A DNA stretch of 64,000 bases from Thalassomonas haliotis. Its GTDB lineage: Bacteria > Pseudomonadota > Gammaproteobacteria > Enterobacterales > Alteromonadaceae. Both the position numbers and the translations under genes were made by a program. Shown here one piece after another: positions 55,281 through 64,000 of the stretch. Within the stretch, counting starts at the first letter, position 1. Each line of letters opens with the position of its first letter. The DNA lies in NCBI RefSeq assembly GCF_028657945.1, contig NZ_CP059693.1, positions 3,720,001-3,784,000 of the forward strand, given 5' to 3'. A model generated the notes under the pieces. The model was not told the DNA's origin, searched no databases, and saw only the letters and a program-made list of their open reading frames with translations.

Positions 55281-56513
55281 TTAAACTTTCTTAAAGATCA
55301 ATGAACCATTGGTGCCACCAAAGCCGAACGAGTTGCATAAAACATAATCTAAATTAACATCGCGCGCGGTATGGGCAATATAATCAAGATCGCAACCTTC
55401 ACCCGGGTTATCCAGGTTGATGGTGGGAGGCACAACATTATTTATCAGCGACTGGATAGAGAAAATGGCTTCCACCGCACCGGCGGCCCCAAGCAGGTGC
55501 CCGGTCATGGATTTGGTCGAGCCGACCATCAGCTTATAGGCATCTTCGCCAAATACCGATTTTACCGCATTGGTTTCCGCGATATCACCTGCCGGCGTCG
55601 AGGTACCATGGGCATTGATATAACCTATTTTCGTTTTATCCAGCTTGGCATCCTTGATGGCATTAGCCATCGCCAGGGCTGCCCCTTCACCGTCTGCCGG
55701 CGGAGAAGTCATATGGTAGGCGTCGCCGCTCATGCCAAAACCGACTAACTCGGCATAAATTTTCGCGCCGCGCGCTTTGGCATGCTCATACTCTTCCAGC
55801 ACCATAACACCGGCGCCGTCGCCCAAGACAAAACCATCTCTGTCTTTATCCCAGGGACGGGAAGCAATTTGCGGGTCGTCATTACGGGTAGACATGGCGC
55901 GTGCGGCACCAAAGCCCCCCATACCTAAGGTGGTGGAGGCTTTTTCGGCACCACCGGCCACCATGGCATCGGCGTCGCCATAAGCGATCATGCGGGCGGC
56001 ATGGCCGATATTATGCACGCCACTGGTACAGGCGGTTACAATTGAGATATTAGGACCCTTTAAGCCGAACATAATCGACAAATGGCCGGAGATCATATTG
56101 ATAATGGTGGACGGCACAAAAAACGGCGATAATTTGCGCGGGCTGGTCTTAAGCATTTTTTCATGGTTTTCTTCGATTAACCCTAAACCACCTATGCCAG
56201 AACCAACAGCAACCCCGATGCGGGAGGCGTTTTCCTCATTGATTTCGAGGCCGGAGTTTTTTACCGCCTGTACCCCGGCGGCAACACCATACTGAATGAA
56301 AAGATCCATTTTTTTGGCATCTTTTTTTGCCATATAATCCTGGGCATCAAAACCCTTTACCAGACCGGCAAAACGGGTTGGATATTCCGAGGTGTCAAAA
56401 TGCTCAATTGAACTGATACCGCTTTTGCCAAGCAGCAAATTTTGCCAAGTCGTTTCTGGAGAATTGCCTAACGGGCTAAGCATTCCAAGACCGGTAACTA
56501 CAACACGTCGCAT
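55281..56513 (-). CDS. fabF: Beta-ketoacyl-ACP synthase II
   Basis: Elongating condensing enzyme of fatty-acid synthesis; 410 residues. The Cys-His-His triad is visible: [11 protein letters not shown] (Cys nucleophile), [11 protein letters not shown] and [12 protein letters not shown]. Starts [19 protein letters not shown]. It follows acpP by 139 bases and is closed by a strong terminator. Confidence 0.97.
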   Translation of the reverse strand: MRRVVVTGLGMLSPLGNSPETTWQNLLLGKSGISSIEHFDTSEYPTRFAGLVKGFDAQDYMAKKDAKKMDLFIQYGVAAGVQAVKNSGLEINEENASRIGVAVGSGIGGLGLIEENHEKMLKTSPRKLSPFFVPSTIINMISGHLSIMFGLKGPNISIVTACTSGVHNIGHAARMIAYGDADAMVAGGAEKASTTLGMGGFGAARAMSTRNDDPQIASRPWDKDRDGFVLGDGAGVMVLEEYEHAKARGAKIYAELVGFGMSGDAYHMTSPPADGEGAALAMANAIKDAKLDKTKIGYINAHGTSTPAGDIAETNAVKSVFGEDAYKLMVGSTKSMTGHLLGAAGAVEAIFSIQSLINNVVPPTINLDNPGEGCDLDYIAHTARDVNLDYVLCNSFGFGGTNGSLIFKKV

Positions 56514-56652
56514 AGGATGAGTTGCCTCCGATAGAATTGAATAACGGGATGGAGATTTATGCCTTACCCTAAAGATAAAGCATATATAATTTTGGGAAAT
56601 AAAACCCGGCGGTAAACCTTATCTCAGGTAAACATTCGCCGGGGTATTCACA

Positions 56653-56886
56653 TTACTGGTTAGCAGTAACGTAGTCGATGGCAGCTTGAACGGTAGTGAT
56701 TTTTTCAGCTTCTTCATCAGGAATTTCTGTATCAAATTCTTCTTCTAACGCCATTACTAACTCAACTGTGTCAAGTGAATCGGCACCTAAATCATCAACG
56801 AAAGATGATTCAGTTTTTACTTCTGCTTCACTTACACCCAGTTGTTCAACAGTTATTTTTTTTACGCGTTCTTCGATTGTACTCAT
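56653..56886 (-). CDS. acpP: Acyl carrier protein
   Basis: Carries the growing acyl chain on a 4'-phosphopantetheine. 77 residues, very acidic; the attachment Ser is in [12 protein letters not shown] (Ser36-37). Nearly identical to other gammaproteobacterial AcpP ([11 protein letters not shown]...). Lies between fabG and fabF, 178 bases after fabG, which allows its own promoter. Confidence 0.98.
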   Translation of the reverse strand: MSTIEERVKKITVEQLGVSEAEVKTESSFVDDLGADSLDTVELVMALEEEFDTEIPDEEAEKITTVQAAIDYVTANQ

Positions 56887-57064
56887 TTTTCTTCCTTTGC
56901 TAGAAAATGCAATTTTTCAAATTGCGTGTAGTGTATTCGGCAACAGCGCCCCATGCAAGCATCTAATTTTACTTTTTATGCTGGTCTAACCTGTTGCCTG
57001 TCTTATATTTATACTTATTTTATGTTAAGAGCAAGTGTTAAAGGCGAGCCCTCAAATAAAATAA

Positions 57065-57799
57065 CTAAACCATATACATGCCACCATTGACATGAATGGT
57101 TTCACCTGTGATATAGGCGGCGGCATCCGAGGCAAGAAACGCCACCGTAGTCGCAATTTCTTCCGGCTTACCTAAACGGTTAGCAGGTACCTGGGCAAAA
57201 ATGCCCTGTTTTTGTTCGTCCGTCAAATCCTGGGTCATATCGGTATCGATAAAACCAGGGGCTACGGTATTCACTGTGATACCGCGTGAGGCGACTTCCC
57301 GTGCCAGCGACTTGGTAAAACCTAATAAACCGGCTTTTGCCGTGGCATAGTTGACCTGACCAGCATTGCCCATAGTACCGACAACCGAGCCGATATTGAT
57401 AATGCGGCCGTTGCGGTTTTTCATCATCGGACGCATCACCGCTTTACTGAGCTTAAAGACAGAAGAAAGGTTGGTTTCAATAATGTCCTGCCATTCTTCG
57501 TCTTTCATGCGCATAAACAGATTATCTCGGGTGATACCGGCATTGTTCACCAGGATATCTATGCCGCCGTGCTGCTCTTTGATGGTAGTAAACATCTCAC
57601 TGATAGAATTGTCTTCGGTGACATTAAGCACCAGGCCATTACCCTGACCGAGGTATTCGCCGATGTTCTCGGCGCCTTTCGGTGATGTTGCCGTACCAAT
57701 GACTGTGGCACCAAGTGCTTTAAGCTGGCTGGCAATGGCTTTACCTATACCGCGGCTTGCGCCTGTGACTAAGGCAACCTTACCTTCTAATGAAATCAT
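57065..57799 (-). CDS. fabG: 3-oxoacyl-ACP reductase
   Basis: NADPH-dependent reductase of the short-chain dehydrogenase family, 244 residues. TGASRGIGKAIA (cofactor), NNAGITRD, INIGSVVGTMGNAGQ with the catalytic Ser, and YATAKAG with the catalytic Tyr and Lys. Two bases after fabD, so translation is coupled. Confidence 0.98.
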   Translation of the reverse strand: MISLEGKVALVTGASRGIGKAIASQLKALGATVIGTATSPKGAENIGEYLGQGNGLVLNVTEDNSISEMFTTIKEQHGGIDILVNNAGITRDNLFMRMKDEEWQDIIETNLSSVFKLSKAVMRPMMKNRNGRIINIGSVVGTMGNAGQVNYATAKAGLLGFTKSLAREVASRGITVNTVAPGFIDTDMTQDLTDEQKQGIFAQVPANRLGKPEEIATTVAFLASDAAAYITGETIHVNGGMYMV

Positions 57800-57801
57800 A
57801 A

Positions 57802-58743
57802 TTAATCCTGTTTAAATGACGTTAACGCTTTTGCTAAAGTGTCGGAATCATTGACGGCAATACAAGTCAATGACTTATCAATACGTTTGAGTAAGCCCTG
57901 CAGCACTTTCCCCGGACCCGCTTCAACCACATCAGTAATGCCCTGGGCGGCAACTTTTTCTATGATCTCGGTCCAGCGTACCGGATGATATAACTGCTTC
58001 ACCAGGGCGAGCTTAATGGCGGCAACATCGTCTTCGACCCTAACCTCGACATTGTTGATCACCGGAATATTTGGCGTGTTAAAAGTGATGTTTTCAAGCT
58101 CAGCCGACAGTTTATCCGCGGCATCTTTCATCAGGGCGCAATGCGAGGGTACGCTCACAGGTAAAGGCATGACCCGCTTAGCACCGGCGGCTTTACATAA
58201 ATCGCCGGCTCTGGCGACAGCGTCTTTATGACCGGCAATCACCACTTGCCCGGGAGAGTTAAAGTTTACAGCAGAAACAACCTCTCCCTGCCCCGCCTCA
58301 CTGCAGGCATCAATAATGGCCTGATCAGCCAAACCGATAATCGCGGCCATAGCCCCGACACCTTCAGGCACACAGGCCTGCATCAATAAGCCCCGCTTTT
58401 CAACCAGCTTCACCGCATCTTCGAGTAAGAGCCCCCCCGCACACACCAGTGCGGAATACTCACCTAAGCTATGACCGGCAAGTACCGCAGGCAAAGCTGA
58501 GCTTTGTGACTGCCATAAGCGCCATAAAGCGACGCTGGCGGTTAATAACGCCGGCTGGGTAAACTGGGTCTGATTTAATTTCTCCGCAGGCCCCTGGGCA
58601 ACCAAGTGCCATAAGTCATAACCTAAAGCTTGTGACGCCTGGCCGAAGGTTTCTTTGACTATGTCATTTTCAGCGAAATCTGCAAGCATACCTACAGCTT
58701 GAGAACCCTGTCCGGGAAAAACAAACGCTAAATTATTTTGCAT
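57802..58743 (-). CDS. fabD: Malonyl-CoA-ACP transacylase
   Basis: Loads malonyl groups onto ACP. 313 residues: FVFPGQGSQ at the N-terminus, catalytic Ser in AGHSLGEYSA (near 92), SVPSHCALM (catalytic His near 200) and VVEAGPGKVL. In most gammaproteobacteria fabH sits between plsX and fabD; here the gap is only about 190 bases and holds no gene. Confidence 0.97.
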   Translation of the reverse strand: MQNNLAFVFPGQGSQAVGMLADFAENDIVKETFGQASQALGYDLWHLVAQGPAEKLNQTQFTQPALLTASVALWRLWQSQSSALPAVLAGHSLGEYSALVCAGGLLLEDAVKLVEKRGLLMQACVPEGVGAMAAIIGLADQAIIDACSEAGQGEVVSAVNFNSPGQVVIAGHKDAVARAGDLCKAAGAKRVMPLPVSVPSHCALMKDAADKLSAELENITFNTPNIPVINNVEVRVEDDVAAIKLALVKQLYHPVRWTEIIEKVAAQGITDVVEAGPGKVLQGLLKRIDKSLTCIAVNDSDTLAKALTSFKQD

Positions 58744-58937
58744 TTTTAAAACCTAATGAATTTTAAAGTAAAACCGACCCGCAAACAGCGTTTGCGATCA
58801 GTGATAAAGAATCTGTTCAGAAATAAGCGGCCATTTGTATAAATATAAAAAAACATCAAATGGCAACCGGCTAATAACGCTTAAATCCCTTATTGTCCGT
58901 AAAAAATGCCCGCAACAAGCTTGTCCCGGGTATTGGC
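58744..58937. other. plsX-fabD gap, site where fabH usually lies
   Basis: 194 bases without a gene. It holds two hairpins, CGCAAAC/GTTTGCG (58780-58786 with 58790-58796) and GCCATTTG/CAAATGGC (58830-58837 with 58857-58864). No remnant of a fabH reading frame could be read on either strand. Confidence 0.7.
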
Positions 58938-59966
58938 CTACGGCCTGGGTAATAACCCTTGTTCGAGCTTAGCTTTTATCTTGTCCGGCACCTGTCTTTC
59001 AACCTCTTTCACCGCCTCCATAATAGCGGTATAAAAGGCCTTAGCATTGGCATTACCATGGCTCTTTACAACAATTCCCCGCAATCCTATCAAACTTGCC
59101 CCGTTGTACTGGTCGGGGTTCAGGGATTTAAGCAGTTTTTTTAATGCCGGCGTCAACAGTTTGCCCAATAATCGAGCAAAAAAGCTCTGATTAAAGAAAA
59201 CTTTTGCTTTTTCATAAACTAAACGGGCAACCCCTTCACAAGTTTTCAGGGCAACGTTACCGACAAAACCATCACAGACAATCACATCCGCCTTATTGGT
59301 AAAGATATCACTACCTTCAACAAAACCGATATAATTCACCTCGGGGTTGGCCGTCAACTCAGAGGCGGCCAGCTTGATATGATCACTGCCTTTAATCGCT
59401 TCTTCCCCCATATTAAGCAAGGCCACCTTAGGATGTTTTAATCCGTCCACCTGCTCCGCCAGCACTGAGCCCATAACGGCAAACTGATATAACACTGTGG
59501 CATCACAAAACACATTGGCTCCCAGGTCCAGCATAAACACATGCTTATCCTGCCTGTGGCTCGGCAGGGAAGTGATCAGCGCCGGACGCTCAACCCCCGG
59601 CAGGGTTTTAAGAACAAAATGGGCGATAGCAAACAAAGCGCCGGTATTACCGGCGCTGACACAGGCCTGGGCTGTGCCCTGATGCACGAGATCAACGGCT
59701 TTACGCATAGATGAATTTTTTTTATATCTTAACGCAAAAGATGGCTTATCCGTCATCTCCACGACTTCTGTGGTCGGGACAATTGATAATCTGGGGTGTT
59801 GGCAGAAGGTTTGTTTTTTGAGTTCGGCTGAAATGATATTTTCATCGCCGCACAGGATCAAATGCAGATTGGCTTGTTGCTCGATTGCCATGATCGCAGA
59901 AGAGATTGTTATAAGGGGGCCTTTGTCCCCCCCCATAACATCTAACGCTATGGTTAGATTTTTCAA
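58938..59966 (-). CDS. plsX: Phosphate acyltransferase PlsX (TTG start)
   Basis: Makes acyl phosphate from acyl-ACP for phospholipid synthesis. 342 residues. [69 protein letters not shown] and [17 protein letters not shown] are the expected blocks. The only start that keeps the conserved N-terminus is TTG at 59966, 11 bases after rpmF, without a clear ribosome site. An eight-G run (59927-59934) encodes the Met-Gly-Gly of MGGD. Confidence 0.95.
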   Translation of the reverse strand: MKNLTIALDVMGGDKGPLITISSAIMAIEQQANLHLILCGDENIISAELKKQTFCQHPRLSIVPTTEVVEMTDKPSFALRYKKNSSMRKAVDLVHQGTAQACVSAGNTGALFAIAHFVLKTLPGVERPALITSLPSHRQDKHVFMLDLGANVFCDATVLYQFAVMGSVLAEQVDGLKHPKVALLNMGEEAIKGSDHIKLAASELTANPEVNYIGFVEGSDIFTNKADVIVCDGFVGNVALKTCEGVARLVYEKAKVFFNQSFFARLLGKLLTPALKKLLKSLNPDQYNGASLIGLRGIVVKSHGNANAKAFYTAIMEAVKEVERQVPDKIKAKLEQGLLPRP

Positions 59967-59977
59967 CGCAAAGTCGC

Positions 59978-60148
59978 TTATCTAGCGATAACTTTAACGC
60001 CTTTGTAAAAGCCATCAGCTGTTACGTGGTGACGACGGTGAGATTCACCGGAAACCGCGTCAACTGATAAATTTTCTACAGTTAATGCATCATGTGAACG
60101 ACGCATGCCACGTCTTGAACGAGACTTTTTGCTCTTTTGAACTGCCAT
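59978..60148 (-). CDS. rpmF: 50S ribosomal protein L32
   Basis: A 56-residue basic protein, read by hand: begins [20 protein letters not shown] and ends [10 protein letters not shown]. No zinc-binding Cys pair, as in most Gammaproteobacteria. Starts ATG 60148 with GGAGT shortly upstream. Lies between yceD and plsX, the usual order yceD-rpmF-plsX. Confidence 0.97.
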   Translation of the reverse strand: MAVQKSKKSRSRRGMRRSHDALTVENLSVDAVSGESHRRHHVTADGFYKGVKVIAR

Positions 60149-60171
60149 AGTCTACTCCTAAAATCGGTTAA

Positions 60172-60684
60172 TTACTTGAGTTGTTTTAATACATCAAATG
60201 GATTCGGCTTCTCTAGCTCTTCCGGCAATTCTCCCCAGACACTGTCGGCGGGCGCCTGACAGTCTTCGAGGGAATGCCTGGGAATCAGGGGAATAGCGAG
60301 CAGCAGCTCATCTTCCACCAATTCACGCAAGTTGACTTCACCATTTTCATCTAATTCAATTGCGTCATAATATGACGGCAATTCAGCAGCCGCTTCGGCA
60401 TTTTTCGCAGGACTGAAAGTAAACGCTACTTCCAGCTCTTGCTCATATACCTCAGTACACCGCTGACAAGTTAATGCAACTGATGCCGAGCCTTTGCCTG
60501 ATATCACTACCAGTCCAAGTTCATCCACATTAAAATTTACACTAACTGTAACTTGCCCGTCGCATGGTTCACATGCAGCAAGCAGTCTGTTCATCCCCGA
60601 CATTTCAAAGATGCCTTCACACTCCAGCCGACGCTGGGCGCTTTTATAAGGGTCTATCGTGATCGGAAGTTTAAGTTTTTTCAT
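60172..60684 (-). CDS. yceD: YceD/DUF177 family protein
   Basis: A 170-residue protein from MKKLKLPITIDPYKSAQRRL; a longer frame up to 60774 adds 30 unlikely residues. It has Cys pairs CEPC and CQRC that could bind metal and the conserved VNLRELVEDELLLAIPLIPRH. YceD is involved in 23S rRNA accumulation in plants and bacteria (family knowledge) and is almost always cotranscribed with rpmF. Confidence 0.92.
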   Translation of the reverse strand: MKKLKLPITIDPYKSAQRRLECEGIFEMSGMNRLLAACEPCDGQVTVSVNFNVDELGLVVISGKGSASVALTCQRCTEVYEQELEVAFTFSPAKNAEAAAELPSYYDAIELDENGEVNLRELVEDELLLAIPLIPRHSLEDCQAPADSVWGELPEELEKPNPFDVLKQLK

Positions 60685-60802
60685 AAGGCGCGCATCATAA
60701 AGCCAGCAAAGGCATGTGTCAAAAGAAATTAGAGAAATTTGTTTAAAAACGTATGATAGGCCCAATATTAGCATTTATCTGATTATTTTTTGAGTATAAA
60801 GA

Positions 60803-61399
60803 ATGAAAACCCTGGTTTTAGCATCCACCTCCCCTTTCCGTAAAAGTATCTTATCTAAACTGAACCTGGCCTTTGAATGTGCCAAACCCGATATCGATGA
60901 AACCGCCGGGGTCAATGAAACACCTCAGGCCCTGGTCGAGCGCCTGGCCGGAGAAAAAGCCCGGGCGGTTGCCGGGCAATTTCCCGATGCCCTGATCATA
61001 GGCTCAGATCAGGTAGCCGTTTGCGACGGACAAATCCTGGGTAAACCCCATACCTTTGAGAACGGCGTTAAACAACTGAGTCAATTTAGCGATAAGGCGG
61101 TAATTTTTTATACCGGATTGGCGCTTTATAATAGCAGCACAGGACAAACCCAGACCCAGGTTGTGCCTTTTACCGTACATTTTAATGCCCTGAGCCAGGA
61201 AGAGATAGCAAATTACCTTAATGCCGAACAGCCTTATAACTGTGCCGGCAGCTTTAAAAGTGAAGGTTTGGGCATTTGCCTGTTTAAAAAACTCGAAGGG
61301 GAGGATCCCAATACCCTGATAGGACTGCCGCTGATCAAGTTGGTGGCCATGTTAAAGGCCCAGGGGCTGGATGTGCTGGCGAGCCAGCTGAAATCCTAA
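60803..61399 (+). CDS. yceF: Maf-family nucleotide pyrophosphatase (YceF type)
   Basis: 198 residues; hydrolyses non-canonical nucleotides, in the YceF branch m7GTP. ASTSPFRKSIL at the N-terminus, KPDIDETAGVNE, the catalytic Asp in IIGSDQVAV, and FYTGLALYN. It starts divergently from yceD with about 120 bases between the genes. House-cleaning enzyme, monocistronic. Confidence 0.94.
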   Translation: MKTLVLASTSPFRKSILSKLNLAFECAKPDIDETAGVNETPQALVERLAGEKARAVAGQFPDALIIGSDQVAVCDGQILGKPHTFENGVKQLSQFSDKAVIFYTGLALYNSSTGQTQTQVVPFTVHFNALSQEEIANYLNAEQPYNCAGSFKSEGLGICLFKKLEGEDPNTLIGLPLIKLVAMLKAQGLDVLASQLKS

Positions 61400-61401
61400 A
61401 A

Positions 61402-61439
61402 AAGTAAGCCGGGCATTGCCTTACTGACAATGCCCGGCT
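61402..61439 (-). terminator. Terminator between maf and the HAD phosphatase
   Basis: Twelve-base stem AGCCGGGCATTG/CAATGCCCGGCT (61407-61418 with 61428-61439), 9-base loop, T-run (TACTTTTTTAGG) on the minus strand. The genes are convergent, so it may serve both. Confidence 0.85.
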
Positions 61440-61468
61440 CAGATAACCAAGTGAGCGGTTGTCAGGCC

Positions 61469-62119
61469 TTACCGGGGTAGCAGCAATTGAGCCAGTTCAG
61501 GCAAAGAGTTCACAATGGCTTTAGGCTGGTACTGGGATAAAACGTCACTTGGATGTACGCCATGGGTTACCCCGACACTGTCTACCCCCGCCAGCTGCGC
61601 CATTTCCAGATCAAAACTGGTATCACCCACCATCAGCGCCTGCTCTGGCTTAACGGCCAATTCCGACAATAAGCTGTGTATCATATCCGGATGAGGCTTT
61701 GACTCGCTTTCATCGGCGCAGCGCGAGGCATGAAAATAATGCCCGCTATTACTTTGCTGCCATACCCTTTCTAATCCCGCTCTGCCTTTGCCCGTGGCCA
61801 CTGCCAGAAGCTTCTGCGCCCCCTTTAAGCCACTGAGTAACTCATCGGCATGGTCAAACAAAGGGGTGGGAATAGTATCGAGCTCCCGGTAATGATGCTT
61901 ATATTGTCCCATCAAGGCTGCATGCAAATGGCTCTCTTGTGGAAAAAGCTTTTGCATGGCTTTGGGCAGGCTTAAACCTATCACTTGTTTAGCACTGTCA
62001 AAGCCGGGTTCCTGCAAAGAGGCTGCCCGGGCCGCTCCCTGTAAGCTCGACACGATTCTGGCGACGGAGTCCATCAGGGTCCCGTCCCAGTCAAAAATAA
62101 TCAGCTGGTAATCTTGCAT
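61469..62119 (-). CDS. HAD-IA family phosphatase
   Basis: 216 residues with the four HAD motifs: IFDWDGTLMDS (nucleophile Asp), VATGKGR (Thr), SKPHPDM (Lys) and VGDTSFDLEMA (acidic). A small alpha-helical cap domain lies between motifs I and II. Substrate unknown; it resembles the Gph/YcjU phosphatase group. It overlaps the rluC stop by one base (TAATG) and is translated with it. Confidence 0.9.
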   Translation of the reverse strand: MQDYQLIIFDWDGTLMDSVARIVSSLQGAARAASLQEPGFDSAKQVIGLSLPKAMQKLFPQESHLHAALMGQYKHHYRELDTIPTPLFDHADELLSGLKGAQKLLAVATGKGRAGLERVWQQSNSGHYFHASRCADESESKPHPDMIHSLLSELAVKPEQALMVGDTSFDLEMAQLAGVDSVGVTHGVHPSDVLSQYQPKAIVNSLPELAQLLLPR

Positions 62120-63081
62120 TATCCGTTATTCGCCACAGTCAGTTTTTTTAATGCCTTGGCAAGGTTTTTATCCAAAGGCGCTTCGATTTTTAATTTTTGC
62201 TCTGTTCTGGGATGGGTAAATTCGATGCTGGCGGCATGTAAAAATAACCGTTTAACACCAACATTTTTCATATCACTGTCAAAATCTTCATTACCGTATT
62301 TGGGGTCGCCGGCGATCGGATGCCCCTTCACCTGGCAATGCACCCGAATTTGATGGGTACGTCCGGTGACCGGAAATGCCCGTACTAAAGTGGCATTGTT
62401 ATAATGCTGGATCACTTTATAGCGGGTTTCTGACTCTTTACCGTTAATATTATCAACGATCACCACCCGCTCTCCGGATTTCAGATCATTTTTTTTCAAT
62501 GACTCGGTTACCCGGGTTAATTTCGGCGACCAGCGCCCTTTGACCAGGGCATGATAGAACTTTTGTACTTTTTTGTTGCGTAACTGTTCGTGTAGGTTGC
62601 GCAGCGCAGAGCGTTTTTTCGCAATCACCAGACAGCCAGAGGTATCCCGGTCGAGCCGGTGCACCAGTTCAAGCATTCTCGCTTCCGGGCGCAGCGCCCT
62701 CAGGGCTTCAATCACGCCAAACCCTATACCGCTGCCGCCATGTACCGCCATACCCGAAGGTTTATTGAGCACGATAAGAATTTCATCTTCAAATAAGATC
62801 TGCCCTTCAAGGTTTGCCACCACATTCAGCTGGGTAGAGACCTCATTGGTTTTTTCACTGACACGAATGGGTGCAATGCGCAGCACGTCTTCATCTACTA
62901 GTTTATATTCAGGTTTAGTGCGTTTTTTATTAACCCGAATTTCCCCCTTGCGCAGCAAGCGGTAAATCATGCTTTTGGGTACCCCTTTTAGGGTTTTTAA
63001 TAAAAAGTTGTCGATTCTTTGGCCAGCATCTTCACTGTCAATGGTGATAAATCTGACTTGAGGTTTTTTAATTTCATTCAT
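62119..63081 (-). CDS. rluC: 23S rRNA pseudouridine synthase C
   Basis: Makes pseudouridine at 955, 2504 and 2580 of 23S rRNA. 320 residues: an N-terminal S4 domain (QRIDNFLLKTLKGVPKSMIYRLLRKGEIRVN) and a RluA-type catalytic domain with HRLDRDTSGCLV (catalytic Asp). GRTHQIRVHCQVKGHPIAGDPKYG and LFLHA are typical. Divergent from rne, as in E. coli. Confidence 0.96.
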   Translation of the reverse strand: MNEIKKPQVRFITIDSEDAGQRIDNFLLKTLKGVPKSMIYRLLRKGEIRVNKKRTKPEYKLVDEDVLRIAPIRVSEKTNEVSTQLNVVANLEGQILFEDEILIVLNKPSGMAVHGGSGIGFGVIEALRALRPEARMLELVHRLDRDTSGCLVIAKKRSALRNLHEQLRNKKVQKFYHALVKGRWSPKLTRVTESLKKNDLKSGERVVIVDNINGKESETRYKVIQHYNNATLVRAFPVTGRTHQIRVHCQVKGHPIAGDPKYGNEDFDSDMKNVGVKRLFLHAASIEFTHPRTEQKLKIEAPLDKNLAKALKKLTVANNG

Positions 63082-63721
63082 GGCGGGCAGTTTAACACAA
63101 TTAATTTCACTTTTAGGAGAATAAAAACCGGGAATTCATTGCCATATACAATAATATAATGGGATAATAAAGGTGTTACAGGCAAAAGTATCGCCGTAAC
63201 ATGAATTTAGGAAGCTTTTAGCGAAACGTAAGAGGCAAAATGCGGTCACATTGATATGCGCCTTTGAAATATCTGCGACATATTAACAGTCAGACCTGTT
63301 GCAAAGTTCGACGTATGTAACCTGTCGAATGAGCTGCATAAACAGCTTGTCCCGCGCAAGAAAGCTATTTTTAATCATATTCGGCAGACGGACTTATCTT
63401 TACCCGGGTGGGTGACTTATTGGCAAAGTTAGCGACATAAAAAACATTGTCCGCCACAGTTAACCACTTTAACGAGTCAACCCCTGCTGAATACCAGGCA
63501 CAGCATTTTTGCTGAGTGCATAAAGACAATTAATCACGCTCACCTCAACCCGGTGTGCGTGGGAAAATACAATCAGAATTTATTATAACAGCTTACCCGG
63601 CAACAAGGGCCGGGTAAGATTGACAACCGTGAGGCTGACAAGCTGCTGTTACCATGGCGAAAGATTGCTTTGTGTATTAAGCAAGTAAGATGCTGTGACT
63701 AAAAAAAGAGTCACGCACACT
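63082..63721 (+). promoter_or_regulatory. Long rne leader and rluC-rne intergenic region
   Basis: 640 bases between divergent rluC and rne, too long for simple promoters. Visible hairpins include AGCTG/CAGCT around 63332-63347 and a strong CTTACCCGG/CCGGGTAAG (63592-63600 with 63610-63618) about 100 bases before the rne start. A long structured rne 5' leader mediates feedback by RNase E in E. coli; the same is inferred here. Confidence 0.6.
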
Positions 63722-64000
63722 ATGAAACGTATGTTAATTAACGCTACACAATCGGAAGAATTACGTGTAGCCCTGGTTGATGGCCAGCGTCTTTACGATT
63801 TAGACATCGAAAGTCCCGGCCACGAACAAAAAAAATCCAATATCTATAAGGCAAAAATCACCCGGATTGAGCCTTCCTTAGAAGCCGCCTTTGTCGATTA
63901 CGGCGCTGAAAGGCACGGTTTCTTGCCCATGAAAGAAATCGCCCGCGACTACTTCCCTAAAGGTTATACCTTCCAGGGCCGCCCGAATATCAAAGAAGTT
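63722..64000 (+). CDS. rne: Ribonuclease E (N-terminus, cut by window edge)
   Basis: The first 93 codons of RNase [31 protein letters not shown], then [41 protein letters not shown], which is the start of the S1 RNA-binding domain (about residue 36 on). The central endonuclease of mRNA decay and rRNA/tRNA processing and the scaffold of the degradosome. The next-door rluC, divergent, is the same neighbour as in E. coli. The C-terminal remainder lies beyond the window. Confidence 0.96.
   Translation, partial: MKRMLINATQSEELRVALVDGQRLYDLDIESPGHEQKKSNIYKAKITRIEPSLEAAFVDYGAERHGFLPMKEIARDYFPKGYTFQGRPNIKEV

Noticed and set aside
1-64000. Search for CRISPR arrays, tRNA, rRNA, transposases, toxin-antitoxin pairs and prophage genes
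   Set aside because: No regularly spaced repeats, cloverleaf-like stretches or mobile-element proteins were seen in any gap or open frame.

Overview
The window looks like chromosomal DNA of a marine gammaproteobacterium of the Alteromonadales, most likely Colwelliaceae (Thalassomonas or Thalassotalea type). The reasons are the protein sequences themselves, small families typical of that order (DUF2897, DUF2835, DUF2057), a very large NAD-glutamate dehydrogenase beside pyrD, and conserved gammaproteobacterial blocks (msrC-proQ-prc, ackA-pta, rpmF to tatD, rluC/rne). No phage, transposase, CRISPR array, rRNA or tRNA was seen. The species assignment is inference.

Layout. 1-1369: the end of an RstA-type response regulator (minus) faces a 58-residue membrane protein, with an exact RstA-box match between them. 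1526-3300: xthA-rlmA, then tandem repeats and a long palindrome. 3331-7232: yfbV, then ackA-pta. 7233-9951: a long AT-rich gap with an inverted pair of DnaA boxes, an ACT-domain protein and an orphan secreted protein. 10190-14431: a two-gene molybdoenzyme operon, a NarB/NasA-like catalytic subunit plus a DmsB-DmsC fusion. 14798-19404: an M28 lipoprotein peptidase, then yffB-dapE-M15 peptidase-DUF2897. 19423-23085: two tandem paralogous periplasmic binding proteins, diverging from asnB, whose leader holds a terminator and a possible pseudoknot. 23211-29316: pyrD and the giant NAD-GDH. 29620-36544: a four-gene envelope transport operon (DUF1302 outer-membrane protein, DUF1329, YCF48 propeller, RND/MMPL permease). 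36867-41231: pepN-DUF2835 and nhaC. 41530-44993: msrC-hypothetical-proQ-prc. 45083-48262: DUF2057, SIMPL protein and a chemotaxis receptor. 48848-50083: a fused SpmA-SpmB protein. 50347-50455: a small RNA that I recognise as an SdsR (RyeB) homologue with a sigma-S-like promoter. 50479-60684: the fatty-acid and DNA-replication block, in minus-strand order yceD-rpmF-plsX-fabD-fabG-acpP-fabF-pabC-mltG-tmk-holB-pilZ-tatD, with no fabH. 60803-64000: maf, a HAD phosphatase with rluC, and the start of rne behind a 640-base leader.

How it fits together. Most of the window is housekeeping: overflow acetate metabolism (AckA-Pta), lysine and peptidoglycan precursors (DapE), asparagine, pyrimidine and glutamate metabolism, fatty-acid and phospholipid initiation (PlsX, FabD, FabG, AcpP, FabF), ribosome parts and modification (RpmF, RlmA, RluC) and RNA decay (RNase E, ProQ, SdsR). 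The accessory and least explained parts are the molybdoenzyme with its fused electron-transfer/anchor subunit, the RND-DUF1302-DUF1329-YCF48 export or uptake system, the asnB leader, and the SdsR-like RNA. Transcription units are mostly short and bounded by clear intrinsic terminators, listed below.
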